Below are positions 46,005-56,869 of a stretch of DNA of 64,000 nt, in pieces; the first letter of the stretch is position 1, and each line of letters opens with the position of its first letter. Source of the DNA: Rhipidocladum racemiflorum (Eukaryota > Streptophyta > Magnoliopsida > Poales > Poaceae); NCBI GenBank assembly GCA_036346355.1, contig CM070583.1:6324001-6388000 (forward strand), given 5' to 3'. A program made the translations under genes and the position numbers. A model generated the notes under the pieces. That model ran no database searches, had not been told where the DNA came from, and saw only the letters and a program-made list of their open reading frames with translations.

Positions 46005-49000
46005 TGTAACATCCTCAAATTTATAAAGTAATAAAAATCCAATATTAAAAATGTGAAATCAGTTTTGTGTTGCATTTTATGATTTTGTGTGCATTTATTG
46101 ATTTTAAGTCCATTGGTTGAATTATTTGTTGAAATGAATAATGGAATTGAGAAAGAAAAGAAAGGAAAAGAGAGAATGGTAAAAGGGTAAGAAATGAAAT
46201 TTACCATAGTAAATCTTTGGATAACCTTGCTAAGCTCTAGAAAACGTTTTTAGCTGGTCAAAGACCATGTGCATGCTTTTACTAGTGAGCAAAACAAATT
46301 AAAATGATAATTCTCACTTCTGTCCAGACCTTTGTCAGATTTTTGGAGAAAGTTGTGGAGCAATCTAGGCCTTGCAATTTTTACCATAAGACCTCATTCA
46401 TATCACCTTCACCCACAAAAAGTTTTAAAAATTAATAAGCATTTTTACTATGAGTTAGCATTTAATTTAGGCAGATTTGAAATTCTGCAGAAATCAGTAA
46501 AAGATTTATAGAAGAATAAATATTGTGAATTTAGTTCTGAAATTTTTATGGTAGATCCATATTGTGGGATAACACCTTCAGTAAAAATTTCAAAAATAAA
46601 TAGGTTGATTTAGTCCTTCAAACAATCTGAAAACCGAAGTAAATATCTTGTGCAGTCAGTGATGTCAGAATTATTAAGAATAATTGGTAAATTGTTTTAA
46701 CCCCAAAATTTTACTGATGATAGATAAGTTACCTCTTCACTTGGTCAAAAAGTTTCGAAAAATCTGGCGTTGAAATGACTCGTGAATTAATTCTTTCGTT
46801 GCGCTGTTAGAGGAAGGAATTGGAATTCATCTCCCCATTAGCTCTGACGTGCGGGTCCACGCGTCCGGTGACCCCTGCGCTGGCACCGCTGCCGACGGGG
46901 CCCAGAGCCTTCGACGGTCCACGCGTCAACCTCCTTCTTTCTTTCCTCCCTCTAGTTCCACTGCCGTGTGGACCCCTTTGGCCAGACTCGTCTTCCACCT
47001 CTCCTCATCTCTGTCTTTCTCTCTCGCTCTCTGTTGCCGACCAACGCCCACCTTACCGCCTCCACCTTTGTCGTGGCATTTGCGCCGCAATCTCGCGTCT
47101 CGAGGCCGCCTCGGCCCAGCTGCTGCGCCGTTCCTTGACCCTTGGGTGAGAAGAGAACCCCGAGAATGCCCTAGTTGGCCGTCGCCATTCTTCTCCATAG
47201 ACCACTCCTCATTCCGCCTCACGTGCCTATTTAAGGAGCGAGCAGCACGTCAAACCCAAAACAAACCGGGTGTCACACCCATTCACTCTCACGCCTAATC
47301 CACCTCCCGGTAGCCTTCTTCTTCGTCGCCGTAGGCCGATTTGGGGAAAATCGGGTTTGACCACGGCTTCGGTAAGAGAATGTCCAAATTGGTTGATCTT
47401 AGAGCATCACTTTGGATGCTAACGAACTGTATCGCATCTCCTTTCAGCCGGAGCACTCGAGAACCTTCCGCACTGCAACCTTTTTCCGTCGCCGCCGCAC
47501 GGTGAGAATACCACCCGCCACCATTCTTGGTTTAAGTATATGGATAGAATCCTCATAGCCGCTCGAGCTTTTGCACGCGATCATTCGACCCGGATGAACG
47601 CTGCTTGCTTCGGCGCCTTGCGAAGGTTCTTGGCGCCAGGTCATCGCCGTGAGCTTGATTTCTCGAACACCACCCATGTCAGGAGTAATCCCCTAGGTTC
47701 GCCATGATCCGGTGAAGCTAGTGCTACCGCCGAAGTCGATCGGCGTCGGAAGAAGGCTGCCCGAGGTCGTCGGCCATCTCCCCTGCCGTGTCTGTCCGCA
47801 GCCCGGAGGTCGGCTCCACGCTTCGTGCGCTTAGCGGTGCCAAGCTTCAACCGCCATGTGGGCCGAAGTTGTCGACCACACGCCGAGTGCAGTGCTTCAT
47901 CGCCGTGCGGGCCCGCCGCACTGTTCGCAGCTGGCTCGCCTACGCCTTGAGCCAGACGGAGTGGACCCGTATGTCGAGCCCTACGGCCAATTCAAAACCC
48001 AACCCGCGCGAATGATAGAAATACGCTTTCCTTTAAGGAAGCGTATTTTCCTATTTCTTGAATTTCATTAAACCGACAGATTCAAATGGCTATATCTTTT
48101 AAACTATAGCTCCAAAACGAATGAGATAAATTTCTAAATTCATTATAAATCCACGTAGTTTCATAACTGCAAAAATATCTTAAACTTGTTTAGCAATTTA
48201 AACTTGAATTTAAATTTAAAGAGTGAAATTTGAATATGTAGCATATAGAGATTTTGCAAATAAAGTCCAAATTGAGTGAAACCAACTTTGTTGGAATCCT
48301 TAGGTCAAATACTAATCAAATATGTAATTAGATTTGGATTCGGAGTTAGTTTGTGAAAATTTCATGTTAGAACTTTACTTAATGCATAGATTTAATATAG
48401 TTGTGATAACTTAATGAAAAAGCATCCAAATTGAATGAAACTTGTTTCTTTGTGCTCATTACACTGATTAGAACCAGTTGGTAAGATAAAAGTTAGGATT
48501 CACCATGTGCTATCTTTTGACATGACTAAGGTTGCTTATATACTAACTAGTTTTAGTGCAATTAATACCACACCCTAAAAATGAATTTCATTATATTCAA
48601 CTTTACAATCTTAGCTTCCTGAATTCGTAAATTAAAATGAAATAATACACAAAGAAGGTAGCTGTGTTATATGCCCCTAAGCTTAATCTTTAGATTAGAA
48701 CCATATATCTTAGTTCATACTTGAAATGATAAAGAGATGAAGTGATTGCCATCATTGGTTGATTTGAATTGATTCCATTTGAATCCTTCAATTGCTATCT
48801 TTATTGTTTATATATTTGCTTCTTTTATCGATATTGAAGTATCTTATTTGCCATGTTCTTAATCGACGGATAGACGCCGAGATTACCGACTACGCTATCG
48901 GCCTTACGCAGATCCGACTTACACGTCGAGGAGCAAGGCAAGCACGCCTTTGATCATTCTTGAACCCAGATTTTACAACCAGATAAAATGTGATTAAGAA

Positions 49001-50581
49001 TCTTCCTGCATGCTCATATTTTAACTATTTATTTCACGCTCTTGGTAGTTATAACCCAAATTGATGGATTCCCTTAATCATGTTGACATACGATCCATGA
49101 AAAACCATAGGAATGGTTAAGTTCATTGAACTGGGTATAATAAACTTATTAACTTTGCATATGCTTAGCACGCTTTAGGTCAAAGTTGAAAGCGTTTACA
49201 CCACACTTTTCTTTATGAAATCTTTTATGGTTTATTTGAGCAGGTAAGGATCTTTGGTAGTTTGATAAAAATGAAAATAAAACTACTGTTTTGGCGTGGG
49301 TGATTATTGGCAATAGCCGGTTGTACATGTTTTAACGCATTAAGTAGCGAGGTGGAGTATCGCCCATGTCACTTTGAGGACCGAACGTAGTGTTGCATGA
49401 TCCAAGTATAACCGCATCCACAAATCTTGAAATGGGACGAGTCTTAACTTATTAAATTATTTGGAAATTAGCTTTGCACATTGGTAGGCAGTTGTAGCAC
49501 GGGCATTCCTGGATATAGGTTTGCTCGAGGAGGTGTCATCAAGGTGTTGGCATCTGCCGTTATGTAACGTGTCACGCTGGCTATGAATTGGGGCTGTTGT
49601 TGTACCACTTGAGCCGGGCTCTGAATACTATTGCTTCACTGCTTGTTTGCTTCCATCATAGTCGGGAAGTAACGTCATTGGGCTAGTGCAAAGTTAAGGT
49701 TCAAATAATCGAGCAGCTTAGTTATGAACTCCTCAGACATACCAAAGGAAGTGTGTCTTATAGCTTGCAAAAGGAGAACATATCTTGTGGGTAAAGCGGT
49801 ACAAACTCTGCAGAGTCTAAAACTATTCGAATAAGCGTATCCACGGTCATGGATGACTTAGCGAATTGACACTAGTTAGCTGTTCTGTTTTCAAAACCTT
49901 TAATTAAATGATTTGAGAAATGGTTTACACCCTTATATGTCACTTATTGTTACATTTGTTCATATGAGACCATGGAGGGTCTTTTCGTTAATTTACTCAC
50001 AAAGGGCCGTGAGTAAAATGTTATTATTCTTTTTATTACCTGTTATTTCAATTACTTATCAAATTGTCTTAAAAGTTTTATTTATGCTTTCCATTACTAT
50101 TCAGTATTACTTCATTCAAAACTTTCGCTTTATGCAAACCAACCGTAGAAACCCACTTTCTATTTCAGCCTCATATATTCCAGGAATTGCATACACTACA
50201 AAGTCTTGCGAGTACCAATGTACTCAACTTGCTTCAACAAATGTTTTTTTTAGGTGATGAGCAAGATTACGATAATGACGGGAATGAATATGAGGAACCT
50301 GCGAATTTTAGCGACGACTGATCTTTCTAGGTTCATCTCAGCAGTTGCCTGTAGAGTTATGGAATAGATGGCATACTATGAGACATGGTTTTAATTTCCT
50401 GCTACTTTTGGTATTGTAATAACACTATAAAACTTGTGATGTAATAAAAGTGTGTATCTGTGTGGCTGTAATATACAAATTGTGTTTATGCGTGCCAGCC
50501 ACTGATCATGGGAATGGCACAGGAAGCACTTAAGAGCCTCATATTTATGTTACTTGGTGACATAAAAATGAGGGTCTCACA
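46005..50581 (+). mobile_element. Very long solo Gypsy-type LTR (4.58 kb)
   Basis: Begins tgtaacatcctcaaattt and ends gagggtctcaca, flanked by perfect 5-bp duplications catta (46000-46004, 50582-50586). The element-sense layout is an AT-rich start, a GC-rich block (46840-47990) with a CT-rich stretch, a long AT-rich middle, 'gaggagcaaggcaagcacgcc' (about 48920), then 'cttgtgggtaaagcgg' and the 3' part. Only one LTR lies between the duplications, so it is solo. Open frames in the GC-rich block (for example 46849-47298) are not considered genes. The small frame 49913-50257 is AT-rich and unrecognised. Confidence 0.9.
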
Positions 50582-50916
50582 CATTAGTACTAGTAACTCT
50601 GGTTCAAATTTACTTTGATGTAAATTTTTAAAACAATTTTACTTTTACTTTATTACTTTTTATCCTTTTACCATTTTATATAAATATATTGTTTTCTTTT
50701 AAGACAAATTCCAAAATAAGAAATAAAGGCTACAAAATCAGATTTAATCACATTTATATTTTGATATGCATATTTTCTTTCATCTTATTTTTAGGATGTT
50801 ACACTAATAATGGCTAAGTTCGGTTTGTACTTGCAAAGAAGAAGAAGAGAAAACAACACAAGAAGTTTATTGTGGATTGTACTCATTTGTCGCTACTATC
50901 TAGAGATTGAAGGTTA

Positions 50917-51860
50917 CTAGGTAGGGTCGCGCGCGTTGCCGCGCCGTGCGAAATTTGATCTAAGTTTTTTTTCTGAAAAAAGGTAGGAGGATATAAGCGT
51001 TTTTTTTTTGTTCTCTTATGTTTTTTTTAAAAAAAAATCATGCCAGGTAGGAACCGTCGACGAATTTGCGTAACAACGGGCTTTTTTGCAAAAAAAAAAA
51101 GAGAATAATACATGACGGATTTATTTTTCCCGGGAAAAATGGAGAAAGAACCCTCTTTTACCGAGTTTTGCCGAGTTTAACACCCTATACGTTCATCGGG
51201 TAATAATACATTTTTTGAAAAATATTAGAGATCGAGTTGCGAAAAAAACTCTAGAGATAAAGAAGTACACATATTTCTTTTGATGAAATTGTTTTATCTA
51301 GGAAAGAGAAAGGACCTAGACTTTTCCTGGAAAAAATGGAGAAAGAACCCTCTTTTACCTAGTTAACATCCTATGCGTTCACCGGGTAATAATACATATT
51401 TTGGAAAATATTAGAGATCGAGTTGCAAAAAAAAACTTTAGAGATAGAGTTGTACACATATTTCTTTTGGCAAAATTATTTTTTCCAGAAAAAACGGAGA
51501 AATGACCTGGACGCAAGGAACGGGGCCCTGTTCGTAATTTTTTTGGACCTAAGCGCTACTCTAGAAAATTAGAAAAGGGCTCGTTCGATATTTGTATTTA
51601 ACGTGAGTTTTTTTTTCGTAAAATAACGAAGGAGGGACCTAAACGCTATTCGAAAGAACACATGGTCTATTTTGAAAAAAACGGTTTTTATCCTCACAGG
51701 TTGGGGTAAAAAAATATTAAAAAATGCTGAGGGCTTTTTTGTAATTTTACAGAGTCGTATCCGTAATTTGGAGGAAGCCGATGGTTTTTTTGCAAAACGG
51801 CGGGGAGGTGACGTGGAGGCCTTGGTTGGCCTCCAAAACTTCCCCATATAATAGAGTTGA
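50917..51860 (-). mobile_element. Helitron, non-autonomous, both ends visible (family A, copy 2)
   Basis: On the minus strand it starts TC (TCAACTCTATTATATGGGG, preceded by A) at 51860. It ends with a hairpin (cgcacggcgcggcaacgcgcgcg) and CTAG, followed by T, at 50917. That is the exact Helitron signature, A|TC...CTRR|T, without target duplication. The 944-bp body has no coding capacity. It contains two diverged copies of 'aaatggagaaagaaccctcttttacc' ~190 bp apart. Confidence 0.85.
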
Positions 51861-52018
51861 TATTTATTCCCTAGGGAATATGACAAGAATCAGAAACGCG
51901 ATATGCTGAAGAATCTGCGTAACTTTTTACTAAGGAATTTTTGTGTCTTTGCGATATTTTGGATATAGTTGTTGGGAATTTTTGTGTGCGAGCATATCTT
52001 TGCGAAATTTTGGATTTA
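51861..52018. other. Short spacer between Helitron and PIF MITE
   Basis: AT-rich; 'gaatttttgtgt' and 'ttttggat' are repeated. The same phrases recur after the MITE (52275-52345), so the MITE landed in a locally repeated sequence. Confidence 0.4.
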
Positions 52019-52270
52019 GGTCTCGTTTGGCAACTTGAAACCGGGTCGTTTCTATTAGAATCTGGGAAAAATCCAACCAAACGGGCTAAAGCTTGGAACG
52101 ATTCTCCTCGGAACATTTCTTCTTTTTCCATGCCGGGGCCGAATCGCTCTCAACCCCGTTCCACCCCGATTCACAGAATCCAGACAGTTAGCCAAACAAT
52201 TTCCAGACAGTGATTCTGATTCTACCTGAAACATTTCTACCAAGAATCTGGAACCGTACCAAACAGGACC
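52019..52270. mobile_element. PIF/Harbinger-type MITE, copy 2
   Basis: 252 bp, ggtctcgtttggcaactt to ccaaacaggacc, with TTA duplications (52016-52018, 52271-52273). Clearly the same family as 21049-21328. Confidence 0.85.
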
Positions 52271-52649
52271 TTAGTTGTTGGTCAATTATTTGTGTTTTAT
52301 CTTTGCAATATTTTGGATATTTTGTGTGCGCGCGTCTTTGCAACATTCTAGATATGCTAACTGTATTTTCCCAAACATAAAACATAATGGAATTGTCTTT
52401 TTATTTTGCTGGAAAGATATACATATGACCCTACTATTTCCCTATGGCAGTACTTCAAATTAATCTGCAATTCCTGCATCAGTTAAACGACCGAAGCTAT
52501 CATGCAAATACACATATGTCCGTATTTCTTGAACGCATTTATGAGATAGTCCAAGTAAACCGTACTACTCCAACCAAAGATCATCCAACTGTGCGAAATT
52601 GACCTATTGCAAGCACACAATAAATTCAAGTCCAACATAAAGCTAGTTA

Positions 52650-52931
52650 GGGCATCTGCAATGGTGTAGTCAATTACTAGCTATAAAAAATGTACATGTC
52701 ATCTATAGATAACTAATAGACAACCTCTCCAATGGACTAGCTATAGTATTGTCTAAAAAATTAAATATGGGCCCATATGTAAGAGGTGATAAATGCCTTG
52801 GAATCAGCTATAGCCTGACTATAAGTTAGTAGTAAGTCTATATCTCTCTCTTCTTTTTCTCTCATCCACCTAAACAAAATGCTGAATTGGTACCCTTATA
52901 GTAAGATGAAGTAGCACCATTGCAGATGCCC
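52650..52931. mobile_element. Tourist-type MITE (gggcatctgcaatggtg)
   Basis: 282 bp with 17-bp inverted ends gggcatctgcaatggtg / caccattgcagatgccc and TTA duplications (52647-52649, 52932-52934). Confidence 0.92.
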
Positions 52932-52934
52932 TTA

Positions 52935-53449
52935 GGCCACTGCAAACAAAGTTCAAAAAGCAAGTGAAGTCACACCCCCAGCCTCATGAGCAAAGTCAGA
53001 AGAGAGAAATCGGCAGAGACCATGTTAGTATCAGAAATTGACATGCAGTAATGGCTATCTATATAAATTCAATGCGAGTTAACTGGAGGTTTGCATTGGA
53101 GTCAACAGAGACAAATACTAGTAACGGTTGTTAATTACTACTATAGGTCCCATGCATTGACCAGGATAATTATGTAGCAGTGCATTGATTTGTATACTCC
53201 GAATAAATCTTGAAATACCGATCAATATACACGCACTCAAAATATAATTAAATGGAAACTCAAGATACAAACAAAAGATTAGCAGCTCACACAAGGGGGG
53301 TGGGTGGGGGAAGGAGAAGAGCTGCAAATTTTGGATTTTAGTTATTCAAGTCACCCACCAAACCGATGGTAATACACGGTCTTTGATTTGGGAGCATCCG
53401 ATGACCGACGATGATGATGATGAAATTGGTCGATCGTGCATTAATTAAA
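52935..53449. other. Intergenic stretch
   Basis: AT-rich. Contains a small (GAT)n at 53412-53422. No gene recognised. Confidence 0.4.
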
Positions 53450-54704
53450 CTAGGAAGATAGCGCAGCGTACGCCGCACGCGTGAACGAAAAGTGAATTTG
53501 CTTTTTTTTAGAGAAAAAATAGACCGAGATGTATTTTCTAAAGTTTTGAAGTATCTTTTGGAGCGTTTTTTTTAATAAATTTTTTTTGGGTGAAAATGGA
53601 ACAGATATTTTTTAAAAAAGCTTTCGCAGGATCTTTTCACTTTTTTGGGGGGCAGAAATGGACCGGGACGGAAAAATGGATAAAGACGTAGTTTTCAAAT
53701 CTTCGGAGGATTTTTTTGCGGTGCACTTGGACACTCTCTAAGGTCCTCGAACCTCTCAACTTTAATACATAGTATATATTTTCTCGGGAAAATGGAGAAA
53801 TGATCTTCTTTTGCCGAGTTTAACACTCTATACATTCACCGGTCAATAATACATGCTTCGAAAAATACTATAGATTGAGTTGCAAGAAAAACTATAGAGT
53901 TCCAACTGTACACACATTTCTTATTCAAAAAAATATTAGAAATCGAGTTACAAAAAAAATAGAGAGATAGAGCTGTAGTTGTACACATAGTTTTTTGACG
54001 AATTTGGTCAACCTTCTTTTGTTAGAGAACCTTCTTTTGTTGAGTTAAACATTCTATTCATTTACCAAGTAATAATACATGTTTAGAAAAACATTAGAGA
54101 TCGAGTTGGAGAAAAAAGTCTAGGGATTAGAGATCGAGTTGGGAAAAAAAAGTCTAGAGATAGAGCTGTACACAAATCCTAGAAAAACGGAGAAAGGACC
54201 ATGTTCCGAAAATTATTAGAGATGCCAACCTTCTTTTATCAAGTTTAACACTCTACGCGTTCACCGAGTAATAATACATGTTTAAAAAAATATCAGAGAT
54301 CGATTCGAGGAAAAAAGTCTAGAGATCAGAGATCGAGTTGGGAAAAAGCCTAGAGATAGAGTTGTACACAAATTTCTGCTGACGAAAACATTTTTTTCGC
54401 GAAAAACAGAGAAAGGACCTGGACGTAAGAAACGAGGACCTGTTTGTTACATTTTTGGACCTGATTGCTATCCCGAAAAATTAGAAAAGGGCTCGTTCGA
54501 GATTTTTATTTAGCGGGAGGATTTCCTGTAAAGTAACGAACCAGGGACATAAACGCGATTGAGAAAAGTTTTTTTTGCACTCACAAAAAATCATGGAGGA
54601 TTTCTCTGTAATTTAAAGGGATCTATTCGTAATTTAGAAGAAATAGGAGGGGCTTTTCGCAAATAGGCGTGTGAGGTGACGTCGATGGCTTGGTTGGCCT
54701 CCAA
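53450..54704 (-). mobile_element. Helitron, non-autonomous (family A, copy 3)
   Basis: The minus-strand 3' end is at 53450-53453 (CTAG beside T), with hairpin gtgcggcgtacgctgcgc. The body matches copy 2 ('aaagggctcgttcgagatt', 'gagaaaggacctggacg', 'ggtgacgtcgatggcttggttggcctcca'). Three or four internal units repeat the phrase 'cattagagatcgagttgg...aaagtctagagata'. Homology ends near 54704, and the TC terminus seen in copy 2 is missing or mutated. Confidence 0.75.
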
Positions 54705-55734
54705 TCTTAGGCCTTAGTATTGGCACTGCGTGTTTCACCTCACACACGCACGCAAGACCGAGGTGCTTGTGTTTTTCTTTTTTAAAGCTACACGAATATT
54801 AAAACTTAAATAAATGGTAGGTATAGTAATTACTTACCCTTTTATTTATTTTAAAATTTGTGTAAGTTGTATTAGAACGGAAAGCATAGAAACACTACTC
54901 CAATACATACGGTAGCATGCAACTAATGCTGCCGTGAAATTAAATACGGAAATTAAACATAATGAATCATATACATAGATTAATCTTTAATAGTATATAT
55001 AAGGTTATGGTGCTGGAAAAACATTGACCATATTTCAAAATTTCCTAATTTTGTGCAATATGCGACGATTGTGCAAGGTCAATATCTTTTTTGCTACTGG
55101 TCGGTGTTGTCTAGCCGGTATGGCATCGATCTGGATTATCTGCTTAAAGACGAGGGTTAACTATTGTATATGCACCAGGTAAATAAGGTCTAGATATCAT
55201 CATGTGCGGCAAACTACTGTATAGGCATTAGGTGAATAAGGTCTACATATTATCATTTCTGGCAATTAAAGATGCAAGAAACTTTTGTCTGTCATCTTTC
55301 TGCAGGATTAAGCCAAGTCATGTGCGTCTATGCACATGCACAGCTTGAGATATCAGGTTTCGTGTGTGTATATATATACATGTACATGTACATGTGCATG
55401 TATATACTGATTTTAAATGCACGCATTCAAATCAAATTCGGGTATATTTTTTGAAACTTTCAGTTTTAGAGTTATACCCATCTATAACAATTCAGATAAA
55501 ACACATACCTTCAAATATTTGAATGGATTTAGATCATATGCTTTGCTGATTTATATATATAATTAGCACATACCTACAATCGAACTATCATTAAAAAAAG
55601 AAACTCTAGTTTTAAAATCAACATCCGAAAAATTTCAAAAAAAAATTAATGCAAATAAATAGAAAAAAATACCCGTTTTGAATCATGGTGCCTAGGCACC
55701 ATGGTACCCCCAAATAATTATACTATATATATAT
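54705..55734. other. Distal 5' flank of the HD-Zip IV gene
   Basis: AT-rich. 'aagtctagatatcatca' / 'aggtctacatattatca' phrases repeat near 55180-55255. A TACATG/CATG microsatellite lies at 55370-55405. No gene. Confidence 0.4.
55414..55421 (+). promoter_or_regulatory. Candidate L1 box (TAAATGCA)
   Basis: An exact match to the consensus TAAATG(C/T)A bound by class IV HD-Zip proteins in epidermis-specific promoters, about 1.45 kb before the start codon of an HD-Zip IV gene. Arabidopsis PDF2/ATML1 are known to regulate themselves through such boxes. An 8-mer match can easily occur by chance in AT-rich DNA. Confidence 0.3.
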
Positions 55735-56127
55735 GGCAGCATATTTGGTGCAAACTCCCTCTACCATGAAAACTCCGTGAAAACCACGTGTAAAATTTTT
55801 GAAAAATTCTCAAAAAAATACCATACATAGGGGAGGTGTGGTTCTACAACCCTGTAAAATTTGAAGATAAAACTCAATTGCATTTGAAAGATATGAAAAA
55901 GACAATTTGCAAAATGAATAGTGCTAAACAGTGAAAAAACACTATTCATACTGAATTTGTCTTTTTTATATCTTCCAAATGCAATTGAGTTTTGTCTTCA
56001 AATTTTACAGGGTTGTAGAACTACACCTTCCCTATGCATGGTAATTTTTTGAGAATTTTTCAAAAATTTTACACGTGGTTTTCACGGAGTTTTCACGGTA
56101 GAGGGGGTTTACACCAAATATGCTACC
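55735..56127. mobile_element. Long-hairpin MITE just upstream of the HD-Zip IV gene
   Basis: About 393 bp whose halves are inverted repeats over ~185 bp: 'gcatatttggtgcaaac...ccgtgaaaaccacgtgtaaaattt' and its complement, around a short centre near 55930. It sits in a TA-rich target; the flanks fit a 9-bp (ATATATATA) duplication, which is ambiguous. Size and structure match the Mutator-type hairpin at 38371-38752. Confidence 0.8.
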
Positions 56128-56279
56128 ATATATATATATATATATAGAAAAATATATATAGCAGTGCATACAAATAACACAAAAACTTAATTAATCAATT
56201 AAGTTCAAGAGAAAACTATATAGATAATGCATGTACTTAGTCGTGTATACACCTTTCACGGTATATGTTTCGTGTGGGT

Positions 56280-56331
<52 letters not shown>

Positions 56332-56869
56332 ATAACGCTGCACCCTCTCTCAATAAATGCGATTGCATCGGCTCAACACTCCCCGCAGTTACTCCTCCCC
56401 GTCTCCACATTCTCCTCCATCCGCCGTTCCCCTTTCTTCCTGTCTTCCTCTTCCTCCTCCCATGGCTTCTCCTTCCTCCTCTCAAAGATCTCAGCATCTT
56501 GCCGCTTCCTGCTAGCTAGGCACATAGCACATACTACCTGCAACTTCTTGCATGCAATATCATGCTTCCTGGAAGCAACAAGTAGCTAGCTAGCTACTAC
56601 CACAGAGATCAGAGATATATATAGATCACTTTGTCTTGGATCTCGCGACCTACCTCGCTGTTCCTTGCGAAGTTCTTGGCTGGCCAGCTCTTGCATGTGC
56701 TTGCCCTAGATCTGCTGCTACTTGTGTCGTTACGTGGCGTGCATGCCAGTTCTGTGTAGGTATAGGCTGGCTAGTACTTTCCCTGGATCGATGCATACAA
56801 ATGGGAGCAGCTAGAGAGAAAGAAGTAGGGTTTGAGAGGCACTAAGCTAGCTAGCTACTACGTACGACC
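56128..56869 (+). promoter_or_regulatory. Core promoter / 5' leader of the HD-Zip IV gene
   Basis: Holds two possible TATA areas (about 56128-56160 and 56613-56626, gatatatatag). Between them are a (CT)n tract at 56281-56327 and a pyrimidine-rich leader. If transcription starts upstream of the (CT)n, the leader contains several upstream ATGs (for example 56227), so a 5' UTR intron or the downstream TATA is plausible. The imperfect L1-box-like taaatgcg lies at 56354-56361. Confidence 0.45.
56281..56327. repeat. (CT)n microsatellite, ~23 units
   Basis: An uninterrupted CT run in the 5' region of the HD-Zip IV gene. CT-rich leaders are common in grass genes and length-polymorphic. Confidence 0.95.

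Noticed and set aside
46820..47298. Open frames of 100-150 codons on both strands
   Set aside because: Inside the 4.58-kb solo LTR, low-complexity composition, no recognisable domain.
56227..56589. 120-codon frame upstream of the HD-Zip IV gene
   Set aside because: Mostly translation of (CT)n; probably leader or promoter, not a protein.
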